From positions 105,546 to 169,545 of the forward strand of contig NZ_KK211043.1 of NCBI RefSeq assembly GCF_000619945.1: a DNA stretch of 64,000 nt. Reading direction: 5' to 3'. The number at the start of each line of letters is the position of its first letter. Within the stretch, counting starts at the first letter, position 1. The notes below the pieces were generated by a model. That model saw nothing but the letters and a program-made list of their open reading frames with translations. It made no database searches and was not told the origin of the DNA. The position numbers and the translations under genes are program-made. Source of the stretch: Clostridium lundense DSM 17049. GTDB lineage: Bacteria; Bacillota; Clostridia; Clostridiales; Clostridiaceae. This document shows positions 9,206 to 16,994 of this stretch, piece after piece.

Positions 9206-9268
9206 AGTGAAGAATGAAGAGAGAATAGTTGTTCTTCATTCTTCACTTTTCACTTTTCACTTTTCACT
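9206..9268 (+). repeat. Hairpin with GTGAAGA/TTCAC repeats (terminator-like)
   Basis: AGTGAAGAATGAAGA (9206-9220) pairs perfectly with 9233-9247, and three direct CTTTTCAC-type units follow. It lies just behind the permease stop and probably ends the xpt transcript. A similar but longer GTGAA/TTCAC inverted repeat lies at 61509-61635, so this looks like an interspersed element. The motifs are the same; identity of origin is inferred. Confidence 0.6.
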
Positions 9269-9279
9269 GAAAAAAGGTC

Positions 9280-9308
9280 TTGACGCTAAAAAAAAATAGT
9301 GATATTAT
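9280..9308 (+). promoter_or_regulatory. Promoter of the pyr operon
   Basis: TTGACG and TATTAT with a 17-base spacer lie upstream of the PyrR-type leader. Confidence 0.75.
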
Positions 9309-9332
9309 TAAACATGATAAAAGAATATATTA

Positions 9333-9366
9333 CCTTTAAGAGTAGGTCCTGTGAGGCCTAAAAGGA
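9333..9366 (+). promoter_or_regulatory. PyrR-binding loop (pyrimidine attenuation leader)
   Basis: The leader contains GGTCCTGTGAGGCCT inside a CCTTT/AAAGG outer stem. This matches the UCCNGNGAGG-type PyrR anti-antiterminator site known from Bacillus. With UMP bound, PyrR would hold this hairpin and let the terminator at 9449 form. No pyrR gene is present in the window, so it must act from elsewhere. Confidence 0.8.
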
Positions 9367-9448
9367 TAGTGTAGAAGAATCTACTGCGAAATTATATATG
9401 AATTATATAATTTGTTAGTATAGAGATATGATTAATTATAGTATATCT

Positions 9449-9479
9449 ATGCCTTCCTTTTAAAGGAAGGCATTTTTTA
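9449..9479 (+). terminator. Attenuator terminator of the pyr operon
   Basis: ATGCCTTCCTTT pairs with AAAGGAAGGCAT and is followed by TTTTTATA, 45 bases before pyrB. Together with the PyrR loop it accounts for the whole 9309-9523 leader. Confidence 0.88.
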
Positions 9480-9523
9480 TACCTTTAAATTTAGTACAGA
9501 GATACTAAAAAGGAGGAGAGAGT

Positions 9524-10447
9524 ATGTTAAAGGGAAGAAATTTAATTGACCCAATGGATTTTTCTTTAGAAGAAATTGAAGAAATACTTAATTTAGCAGA
9601 AAACATATCTAAAAAAAGAGAGGACTATTCACATCTCTGTGATGGTAAGATCTTAGCCAATCTATTTTATGAGCCAAGTACAAGAACTAGACTTAGCTTT
9701 GAAGCTGCAATGTTAAGACTAGGCGGAAAAGTACTAGGTTTTTCAGAACCTAATTCAAGTTCAGTATCAAAGGGAGAAAGTTTAGCTGATACAATAAGAG
9801 TTGTTAGTTGCTATGCAGATATAATAGCTATGAGGCACCCAAAAGAAGGAGCACCGATAGTTGCTTCAGACTATACAAATGTACCTATTATAAATGCTGG
9901 AGATGGAGGGCATCAACATCCTACTCAGACTCTAACAGATTTATTAACTATACGTTTAATGAAAGGAAGACTATCTAATCTTACTATAGGTTTTTGTGGT
10001 GATTTGAAGTTTGGAAGAACTGTGCATTCACTTATAAAAGCTTTGTCAAGATATGAAAATAATAAATTTATTCTTATCTCACCAAAGGAATTACAAATTC
10101 CCCAATATATCAAAGATCAAATATTAGAGAAAAATAATATAGAGTTTGCGCAAGTTGAGGATTTAGAAGAAGTTATAGATAAACTAGATATTTTATATAT
10201 GACTAGAGTACAAAAGGAAAGATTTAATAATGAAGAAGATTATTTAAGACTCAAGGATAGTTATATATTAGATAAAGAAAAGATGGATAAAGCTTCAAAA
10301 AATATGATAGTATTACACCCGCTGCCAAGAGTTAATGAAATAGCATATGAAGTAGATGAGGATGCAAGAGCATGCTACTTTAAACAGGCTCAGTATGGAA
10401 TGTATGTAAGGATGGCGTTGATTTCTAAGCTTTTGGGGGTGATATAA
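9524..10447 (+). CDS. pyrB: Aspartate carbamoyltransferase catalytic chain
   Basis: PyrB joins carbamoyl phosphate and aspartate, the first committed step of pyrimidine synthesis. The 307-residue protein has the carbamoyl-phosphate motif STRTR at residues 52-56 and the HPTQTLTDL segment at about 130. The ATG at 9524 follows AAAGGAGGAGAG. It is the first gene of the pyr operon. Its stop overlaps the start of the short pyrI (TAATG), so the two are translationally coupled. Confidence 0.97.
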   Translation: MLKGRNLIDPMDFSLEEIEEILNLAENISKKREDYSHLCDGKILANLFYEPSTRTRLSFEAAMLRLGGKVLGFSEPNSSSVSKGESLADTIRVVSCYADIIAMRHPKEGAPIVASDYTNVPIINAGDGGHQHPTQTLTDLLTIRLMKGRLSNLTIGFCGDLKFGRTVHSLIKALSRYENNKFILISPKELQIPQYIKDQILEKNNIEFAQVEDLEEVIDKLDILYMTRVQKERFNNEEDYLRLKDSYILDKEKMDKASKNMIVLHPLPRVNEIAYEVDEDARACYFKQAQYGMYVRMALISKLLGVI

Positions 10448-10623
10448 TGAATAAAAACATAAATTTACCAGAGAAGTTAGAAAATAAAATTAAATGTACT
10501 AATCCTAGATGTATAACCTCAGTAGAAAAATATATTACTCACACATTTTATTTATTAGATAAGGAAAAAAGAGAATATAAATGTAGATATTGTGATGAAA
10601 TAGTAAGGGTTATGGAGGATTAG
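10447..10623 (+). CDS. pyrI: Aspartate carbamoyltransferase regulatory chain, zinc domain only
   Basis: This 58-residue gene overlaps the pyrB stop by one base. It has four cysteines at residues 17, 22, 46 and 49 (C-x4-C-x23-C-x2-C), exactly the spacing of the zinc site of E. coli PyrI (Cys109, 114, 138, 141). Flanking words such as CTNPRCITSVE and YKCRYCDE also match. Full-length PyrI is about 150 residues, with an N-terminal nucleotide-binding allosteric domain. That domain is absent, and pyrB runs intact up to the start codon, so this is not a frameshift remnant. It probably binds PyrB for assembly but cannot sense ATP/CTP in the usual way. Confidence 0.88.
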   Translation: MNKNINLPEKLENKIKCTNPRCITSVEKYITHTFYLLDKEKREYKCRYCDEIVRVMED

Positions 10624-10626
10624 GTT

Positions 10627-11823
10627 ATGGAAATGTTAATAAAGAATTGTAGAATAGTAGATTGGTCAGGAGATTTTTTAGGTGATGTTTATATAAAGGA
10701 CGGAATAATAGCACAAATAGGAAGAAACTTAGAGAAAAATTGTGAAACTCTAGATGCACAAGGAAAAGTTTTAATGCCTTCTTTTATAGATTTACATGTA
10801 CATTTTAGAGATCCGGGTTTTACACAGAAAGAGGATATATTATCAGGAAGTAAGGCTGCCGTAAGAGGTGGGTATACTGCAGTGAATCTTATGGCAAATA
10901 CTAATCCAGTGTGTAGCAGTATGAAAACAGTAAATTATGTATTAAACAAGTCTAAGGAAGTTGGTCTTGTAGATGTTCATCAAGTAGTATCCATAACAAA
11001 AAATTTTGATGGTAAAACAATATCACATATAGATAATCTAGATTCTTCGGTAAAGGCAATATCCGAGGATGGAAAAGATGTAATGGATAGTAAGGTTATG
11101 CTAAATGCCATGGTAAAAGCTAAGGAAAAAGGAATGATTGTGATGTGTCATTCTGAGAATCATGAGCTCTCAACTACAGATATGAGGCTTTCAGAAAATA
11201 CTATGACATGGAGAAATATAACTTTAGCTAAGTATACAGGATGTGCTACACACATATCACATGTTAGTACAAAAGAATCCATGGAATATATAATAGAAGC
11301 TAAAAAAGAAGGATACAATATAACTTGTGAAGTGGCTCCTCATCATATAGCATTAACAAGTAGTACAGAGTATAGAGTTAATCCTCCTATGAGAGAAGAA
11401 GATGATATTAAGTTTTTAATAAAGGCTATAAAAGAAGGATTTGTAGATGCAATAGCCACAGATCATGCACCACATACAAAAGAAGATAAGGAGAATGGTG
11501 CACCAGGTATATCTGGAATAGAAACAGCTTTTTCAATATGCTATACAAAACTTGTTAAAAATAAAGAAATCAATTTAAGTAAGCTTTCAGAAATAATGTC
11601 AAAAAGACCTGCTGAAATAATAAAGTTAAATAAGGGACAAATAAAAGTAGGGTATGATGGAGATTTAGTTCTTATAGATTTAGAAAAGGAATATGAAATA
11701 GATAGTAAAAACTTCTTGTCAAAAGGGAAAAATACTCCTTTTGGAGGAATGAAAGTTTATGGGAAAATAGAAAAAACAATTAAGGGCGGAAAAATAGTAT
11801 ATGATGATTCAAGGGGGATTTAA
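10627..11823 (+). CDS. pyrC: Dihydroorotase
   Basis: This 398-residue dihydroorotase (class I, Bacillus type) cyclises carbamoyl aspartate to dihydroorotate. Metal ligands are visible in DLHVHFRDPG at about residue 57 and in ATDHAPHTKED at about 278. The ATG at 10627 sits 3 bases after the pyrI stop, behind GGAGG at 10613-10617; a second in-frame ATG two codons later is possible. It is in the middle of the pyr operon. Confidence 0.96.
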   Translation: MEMLIKNCRIVDWSGDFLGDVYIKDGIIAQIGRNLEKNCETLDAQGKVLMPSFIDLHVHFRDPGFTQKEDILSGSKAAVRGGYTAVNLMANTNPVCSSMKTVNYVLNKSKEVGLVDVHQVVSITKNFDGKTISHIDNLDSSVKAISEDGKDVMDSKVMLNAMVKAKEKGMIVMCHSENHELSTTDMRLSENTMTWRNITLAKYTGCATHISHVSTKESMEYIIEAKKEGYNITCEVAPHHIALTSSTEYRVNPPMREEDDIKFLIKAIKEGFVDAIATDHAPHTKEDKENGAPGISGIETAFSICYTKLVKNKEINLSKLSEIMSKRPAEIIKLNKGQIKVGYDGDLVLIDLEKEYEIDSKNFLSKGKNTPFGGMKVYGKIEKTIKGGKIVYDDSRGI

Positions 11824-11826
11824 TAT

Positions 11827-12693
11827 ATGATAATAGATAAGTTATATGAAAGTGTAAAAAATAAAGGACATGTGTGCGTAGGATTAGATACAAGTTTAGA
11901 TTATATACCTGAGCATTTTATGAATGAGTTTGTATTAGAAGAAGAAGCAATATTCCAGTTTAATAAAGAAATAATAGATTCCACTATAGATATAGCTGCA
12001 TGTTACAAAGTACAAATTGCATATTATGAAGCATTAGGAATGGCAGGACTTATGGCTTATAAAAGAACTTTAGATTATATAAAAGAAAATAAAGGAATAA
12101 TTATATCAGATATAAAAAGAGGAGATATTGCTAAAACAGCAGAGATGTATGCAAAAGCTCATTTTGAGGGAGACTTTGAAACTGATTTTGTAACTTTAAG
12201 TCCTTATATGGGACTAGACAGCATACAACCTTATCTGCCATATTTGAAAAATAAGAATAAGGGATTATTTGCTCTAATAAGAACTTCAAATGAGGGAGCT
12301 AAAGATATAGAATTCATAGAAACAAAAGAAAATAAGAAGGTATATGAAGTAGTTGGACAAAAGATACATGATATGGGTAAAGAATTTATTGGAGAGTGTG
12401 GATATAGTGCAATAGGCGGAGTGGTAGGATGTACTCATGTAAATGAGGCAATAGAGCTAAGAAAGGGACTAGATACTATGTTCTTTTTAATACCAGGGTA
12501 TGGAGCTCAGGGAGGAAAGGCTGAAGACGTGGCACTATACTTGAAAAATGGAAATGGTGGAGTTGTAAATTCTTCAAGAGGTATTCTTTTAGCATATAAA
12601 AAAGCAGAGGATGAAATACATTTTGCAGATTATGCGAGAAAAGAAGCTATAAGAATGAGAGAAGATATAATAAAAGCTGTAAAAAGTATATAG
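11827..12693 (+). CDS. pyrF: Orotidine 5'-phosphate decarboxylase (type 2)
   Basis: PyrF decarboxylates OMP to UMP. The 288-residue length and the motif IISDIKRGDIAKTAEMY at about residue 95, with catalytic Lys and Asp, fit the longer type 2 subfamily rather than the roughly 240-residue E. coli type. The N-terminus has VCVGLDTSL. It starts 3 bases after pyrC, behind AAGGGGG. Confidence 0.96.
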   Translation: MIIDKLYESVKNKGHVCVGLDTSLDYIPEHFMNEFVLEEEAIFQFNKEIIDSTIDIAACYKVQIAYYEALGMAGLMAYKRTLDYIKENKGIIISDIKRGDIAKTAEMYAKAHFEGDFETDFVTLSPYMGLDSIQPYLPYLKNKNKGLFALIRTSNEGAKDIEFIETKENKKVYEVVGQKIHDMGKEFIGECGYSAIGGVVGCTHVNEAIELRKGLDTMFFLIPGYGAQGGKAEDVALYLKNGNGGVVNSSRGILLAYKKAEDEIHFADYARKEAIRMREDIIKAVKSI

Positions 12694-12707
12694 AATGGAG
12701 AGTTAGA

Positions 12708-13436
12708 ATGGAATATAGAATTGAATATGTTAGGGATAATAAAAAAGTATGTGAAAATATATATAAGTTATCCATAAAAGGAAAATTTGAAGGAAATCCT
12801 GGTCAGTTTTATATGCTAAGAGCTTGGGACAAAGAACCATTATTAAGCAGACCTATAAGTATATACTCCATTGAAGAAGACTGTATAGAATTTTTATATG
12901 CAGTAGTAGGAGAAGGAACAGAAATATTAAGTAGATTAAAAGAAGGTGACAGTATAAAATTAACAGGTCCTTTAGGAAATTATTTCCCGGTAAATAATTT
13001 AAAAGGCAAGGTAGCTATAGTATCTGGTGGGATAGGTATAGCTCCAATGCATGAAGTAGTCAAAAGGATAAGAGATTGTAAAATAGATTTTTACTGTGGA
13101 TTTAGAGATGAAATTTATGGTGCTCAGGAATACAAACCTTTTGTAGATAATATTTCTATAAGTACCGAATCTGGAAAGTATGGATATAAGGGATATGTAA
13201 CAGAAATAATTAATCCTGAGAAATATGATGTAGTTCTATGTTGTGGACCAGAGGTTATGATGAAGAAAATTGTGGATATGTGTAAAAAAGTTAATGTGCC
13301 AGTGTATGTTTCCATGGAAAAGCATATGGCTTGTGGGGTAGGAGCATGTCTTGTATGCACGTGCAAAACAAAACATGGTAATAAAAGAACTTGTAAAGAT
13401 GGTCCTGTATTTTTGGGAGAAGATTTGGAGGAATAA
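12708..13436 (+). CDS. pyrK: Dihydroorotate dehydrogenase electron transfer subunit
   Basis: PyrK passes electrons from the PyrD flavin to NAD. The 242-residue protein has an FAD-binding RPISIYSI motif at about 48-55, the NAD-binding GGIGIAPMHE at about 107, and a 2Fe-2S cysteine cluster CGVGACLVCTC near 208 with a further Cys in RTCKDGP. Pairing with pyrD next door identifies a type 1B, NAD-dependent dihydroorotate dehydrogenase. The ATG at 12708 follows GGAGAG. Confidence 0.96.
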   Translation: MEYRIEYVRDNKKVCENIYKLSIKGKFEGNPGQFYMLRAWDKEPLLSRPISIYSIEEDCIEFLYAVVGEGTEILSRLKEGDSIKLTGPLGNYFPVNNLKGKVAIVSGGIGIAPMHEVVKRIRDCKIDFYCGFRDEIYGAQEYKPFVDNISISTESGKYGYKGYVTEIINPEKYDVVLCCGPEVMMKKIVDMCKKVNVPVYVSMEKHMACGVGACLVCTCKTKHGNKRTCKDGPVFLGEDLEE

Positions 13437-13437
13437 T

Positions 13438-14331
13438 ATGAAGGTAAATATTTGTGGAGTAGAATTTAAAAATCCAGTTATAACTGCCTCAGGAACTTTC
13501 GGATTTGGACAGGAATACAATGAGTTTTATCCAGTATCAAAATTAGGGGGAATTAGTTCTAAAGGTTTAACTATAAATCCTAAAGAAGGAAATGATGGAG
13601 TAAGAGTATTTGAAACTAGAGGTGGAATGTTAAATAGTGTAGGCCTTCAAAATCCTGGAGTGGACTGTTTTATAGAAAATGAGTTACCAAAAATGAAGAA
13701 ATTTAATACAGTAATTATAGCTAATATAGGTGGCGGAGATATAGACAGCTATTTAAAGGCTGTGGAGAAAATAAATAACACAGAAGTAGATATGATAGAG
13801 TTAAATATATCATGTCCAAATGTAAAGCACGGAGGAATGGCTTTTGGAATAAAGTCTCAGGTGGCTTATGAAGTTGTAAAGGAAGTAAAAAGTGTATGTA
13901 AGAAGCCATTGGTGGTAAAACTATCTCCTAATGCTGAGGATATAGTAGATATGGCTGAAAAATGTTGTAATGCAGGAGCGGATTCATTATCTTTAGTAAA
14001 TACTTTTAAAGGTATGGCTATAGATATAAATAAAAGAAAGCCTATATTTAATAATATTACAGCAGGACTTTCAGGCCCATCCATAAAACCTATAGCTTTA
14101 AGAATGGTGTATGAGGTATGTAAAGCTGTAGAGGTGCCAGTAGTTGGTCTTGGTGGAATATGTACTTGGCAGGATGCAATAGAGTTTATAATGGCAGGGG
14201 CAAGGTGCATACAGGTAGGAACAGCTAATTTTATAAATCCATATGCACCTATAGAAATAATACAGGGAATAGAAGATTACATGAAAAAAGAAGGAATAAA
14301 AGATTTAGAAGAAATTACAGGAATCATTTAG
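13438..14331 (+). CDS. pyrD: Dihydroorotate dehydrogenase catalytic subunit (type 1B)
   Basis: The start is the ATG at 13438, behind TTGGAGGAATA and one base after the pyrK stop. The reading frame extends 29 codons further upstream inside pyrK, but that part is not native. The resulting 297-residue protein begins MKVNICGVEFKNPVITASG. It shows ELNISCPNVKHGG at about 125, with the active-site cysteine of type 1B enzymes, and FMN-binding VVGLGGICT near 240. It oxidises dihydroorotate to orotate with PyrK. Confidence 0.96.
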   Translation: MKVNICGVEFKNPVITASGTFGFGQEYNEFYPVSKLGGISSKGLTINPKEGNDGVRVFETRGGMLNSVGLQNPGVDCFIENELPKMKKFNTVIIANIGGGDIDSYLKAVEKINNTEVDMIELNISCPNVKHGGMAFGIKSQVAYEVVKEVKSVCKKPLVVKLSPNAEDIVDMAEKCCNAGADSLSLVNTFKGMAIDINKRKPIFNNITAGLSGPSIKPIALRMVYEVCKAVEVPVVGLGGICTWQDAIEFIMAGARCIQVGTANFINPYAPIEIIQGIEDYMKKEGIKDLEEITGII

Positions 14332-14369
14332 AGAATAAAGAATAAATGAATATAAAAGGAGATAAAAAT

Positions 14370-14951
14370 ATGAATAATACAGATAAAATGATTATAGATA
14401 CTTTAAAGGAATGCGATGCTCTTTTAGAAGGACATTTTCTACTATCTTCAGGAAAACATAGTGATAGATATTGCCAGTGTGCAAAGCTTTTACAGTACCC
14501 AGATAAGGCAGAAAAAGTATTGAAGATTGTAGCAGAAAAATTGAAAGAAGTAGATTTTGATATGGTTGTTGGACCAGCAATGGGAGGAATAGTAGTATCC
14601 TATGAATTAGCTAGACAGTTAGGTAAGCCAGGTATATTTGCGGAAAGACAGGATGGAGAAATGACTTTAAGAAGGGGATTTGAAATTAAAAAGGGACAGA
14701 AGGTTGTAATATCAGAAGATGTTATAACTACAGGAAAGTCCTCCTTAGAAGTTGCAAGGATTATAGAAGAATTAGGCGGAGAAGTAGTAGGATTATGTTG
14801 TATAGTAGATAGAAGAAGTGAAGGAGTACAAATACCTTATCCTATATACAGTGCAATAAAATTACAAATTAATACTTATGATAAAGAAGAATGTCCATTA
14901 TGCAAGCAAGGCCTAGAATATATAAAACCAGGTAGTAGGAATATAAAATAA
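14370..14951 (+). CDS. pyrE: Orotate phosphoribosyltransferase
   Basis: PyrE makes OMP from orotate and PRPP. The PRPP loop VVISEDVITTGKSSLE is at about 113-128. An upstream in-frame ATG lies at 14346. The ATG at 14370 has AAAGGAGA seven bases before it and gives 193 residues, so it is preferred. It is the last gene of the pyr operon and is followed by a hairpin. Confidence 0.95.
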   Translation: MNNTDKMIIDTLKECDALLEGHFLLSSGKHSDRYCQCAKLLQYPDKAEKVLKIVAEKLKEVDFDMVVGPAMGGIVVSYELARQLGKPGIFAERQDGEMTLRRGFEIKKGQKVVISEDVITTGKSSLEVARIIEELGGEVVGLCCIVDRRSEGVQIPYPIYSAIKLQINTYDKEECPLCKQGLEYIKPGSRNIK

Positions 14952-14961
14952 TATGGGTTTT

Positions 14962-15000
14962 TCACACCTCGAAGTAATAAAACTTTGAGGTGTTATTTGT
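14962..15000 (+). terminator. Terminator of the pyr operon
   Basis: ACACCTC..AAGT pairs with ACTT..GAGGTGT (14964-14992) and is followed by TATTTGTTCT. The T tract is weak. The rest of the gap up to 15215 is AT-rich, with no gene seen. Confidence 0.6.
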
Positions 15001-15215
15001 TCTATAGGGAAAATAGTAAATAATTAAAGAACAAATAATAAATAAGGAAATATTAACTATTCATTATGCAATTAATTATTTACAAAAATTTATTACTAAT
15101 TATTTTACATTTGAGTTATAATAGATAATGACTCATTGGCAAAATGGAATTAGAAATCCATTTATTGATTATAATTGGAATAAATGCTGTAAACATATAA
15201 ATAGGAGGTAGTATT

Positions 15216-16010
15216 GTGGGTAAACCAAGTATTTTTAGTAAGGATTATGAAAGAAAGATGAAAAGGAGAAGGATAACGATAATATTATCAATAATTGTAA
15301 TTGTTATTTTATTCTTAGGTGCTTGGTTTATGGGCAAAGGAAAAAGCTTTATATCAAGCAAAAAAGATAATGCTTTAGATAATAAAAAAGTAAATAATGA
15401 TAAACAAACTAATAAGAATGTCAATACTAATACTAGCACTAATAACAATGAAGCAAAGGTATCTAAAGAAGAGAAGAAACCAGAAGGGTATGAAGTAAAG
15501 TTAAGTAATGGGCAAAATATAAAGATAATATATGAAGAAGAAAATAAGGATAAAAAATTTAAATATATTTATCCATTAGACAGTAAGGTAAAATATGATA
15601 TAAGTCCTTCTAATAAAAAAGCTGTAATTTATGATGATAAAGCTCAAAAAATTATATGTGTAGATATAAATGGCAAGGTTTCCGATGTAACTAATCTTAC
15701 ATATACTTCAACAGATGGTAGTGTAGTTATAAATCATGATGAATTTATAAAGTCTAGGCCAGATTACGTTTGGTGTAATATGCCTAAATTTATCGATGAA
15801 AACAATATAGCTTATATAAGCCAATTGCCATGGTTAAATAAAACTGCTAAATATGTATGGATATTTAATATTCCTAATAATACACATATTAATACCCAAA
15901 ATATTTATGGTGAAGAAATAACTATAGATAAACTTAATGAAAAGGGATTAAAAATTTTAGTAGATGGTAAAACTTTATTTTTGAATGCTAATGGTGGGGT
16001 AACTGAATAA
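15216..16010 (+). CDS. Membrane-anchored protein of unknown function
   Basis: I do not recognise this 264-residue protein. It has a short basic N-terminus (MGKPSIFSKDYERKMKRRR), one hydrophobic helix at about 20-40, and an Asn/Lys/Thr-rich linker at about 50-85. The C-terminal region of about 175 residues is rich in Asp, Lys, Tyr and Ile and probably lies outside the membrane. The start is GTG at 15216 behind AGGAGGTAG. Its TAA is followed immediately by the ATG of the TIM-barrel gene, so the two are coupled. Confidence 0.75.
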   Translation: MGKPSIFSKDYERKMKRRRITIILSIIVIVILFLGAWFMGKGKSFISSKKDNALDNKKVNNDKQTNKNVNTNTSTNNNEAKVSKEEKKPEGYEVKLSNGQNIKIIYEEENKDKKFKYIYPLDSKVKYDISPSNKKAVIYDDKAQKIICVDINGKVSDVTNLTYTSTDGSVVINHDEFIKSRPDYVWCNMPKFIDENNIAYISQLPWLNKTAKYVWIFNIPNNTHINTQNIYGEEITIDKLNEKGLKILVDGKTLFLNANGGVTE

Positions 16011-16823
16011 ATGAAAGACGTTAATGAAAATAAAGCTATGGAAATAGGGTTATCCTCTGCAAGTTTTTATCCAGACATAAATACTGAAGAAAGCATTAGA
16101 TTAATGAAAAGTTTAGGCTTTGATATGGGAGAAATATTTTTAAATAGTCCTAGTGAATATGAAGAAAGTTTTATTCAACAGTTGAATGAGGAAAAATATA
16201 AAAATCAGTTTACTATTAATTCTTTGCATAGTTTTTCTTCAGCTTTTGAACCATATCTTTTTGATGTTTATAAAAGAAGAAGAGAAGATATGTTTGTTTA
16301 TTTTAAAAATGTGTGCAGAGGTGCAAAAATCTTAGGAGCTAAATGTTATACTTTTCATGGTATGAGACTTGATAATATTAATACTATAAATAAAGATTTA
16401 GTAATAGATACATATAACAAGTTGTGTTATACGGCTTTAGAAGAGGGGATTAAGTTAGCTCAAGAAAATGTAAGCTGGTGCATGTCGTCAAATTTAGATT
16501 TTTTAAAGTTGCTATCAGAAAAATGTAAGTATCCAATATATTTTACTTTTGATATAAAGCAAGCTTATAAATCAGGGGAAAAAGTAGAAGATTACTTAAA
16601 TATTATGGGAAAAAGTTTAGTTAATTTTCATATTAATGATATGGATGATAATAATAATTGTTCCATACCAGGTAAGGGGAAAATAGATTATAAAAAAATA
16701 TATGATAAATTATGTGAAATAGGTTATACTGGTGCAGGGATAATAGAAATATATAGGAATAATTATGAAAAATATACAGAAATAGTAGAAGGAAGAAAAA
16801 ATTTGAGAAAAATATTTATTTAA
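16011..16823 (+). CDS. Sugar phosphate isomerase/epimerase-like TIM-barrel protein
   Basis: This 270-residue protein resembles the xylose isomerase-like TIM-barrel / AP endonuclease 2 superfamily. It shows LHSFSSAFEP at about 65, CYTFHGMRLD near 108, ENVSWCMSS near 149, YFTFDIKQA near 177, and VNFHINDMDD followed by PGKGKIDYKKI near 205-220. These segments carry the usual metal-binding Glu, Asp and His residues. It may act on a sugar or polyol, but no substrate can be named. The start follows directly on the upstream stop, with only a weak GGTGGGGT ribosome site, consistent with coupling. Confidence 0.8.
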   Translation: MKDVNENKAMEIGLSSASFYPDINTEESIRLMKSLGFDMGEIFLNSPSEYEESFIQQLNEEKYKNQFTINSLHSFSSAFEPYLFDVYKRRREDMFVYFKNVCRGAKILGAKCYTFHGMRLDNINTINKDLVIDTYNKLCYTALEEGIKLAQENVSWCMSSNLDFLKLLSEKCKYPIYFTFDIKQAYKSGEKVEDYLNIMGKSLVNFHINDMDDNNNCSIPGKGKIDYKKIYDKLCEIGYTGAGIIEIYRNNYEKYTEIVEGRKNLRKIFI

Positions 16824-16994
16824 ATAAAATTTATTTGTAAATTCTACAGTAGTTGTATATAATTATTAAGGGTAACTTTATAATTTAAGTATAAAATATG
16901 AAAATCTGCTTATAAGCATATATTAATAATTTAAAATATATGTTATAATATTGAGGTTAATATAAGCATATCAGTGATTGGGAGGAATAATATA

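Noticed and set aside
13351..13437. 29-codon upstream extension of pyrD
   Set aside because: It overlaps the end of pyrK; the ATG at 13438 has a good ribosome site and gives the family-typical N-terminus.
15082..15145. Short hydrophobic frame (20 codons) after the pyr operon
   Set aside because: The only AAGGAA lies about 15 bases away from the ATG; too far and too weak to support a gene.
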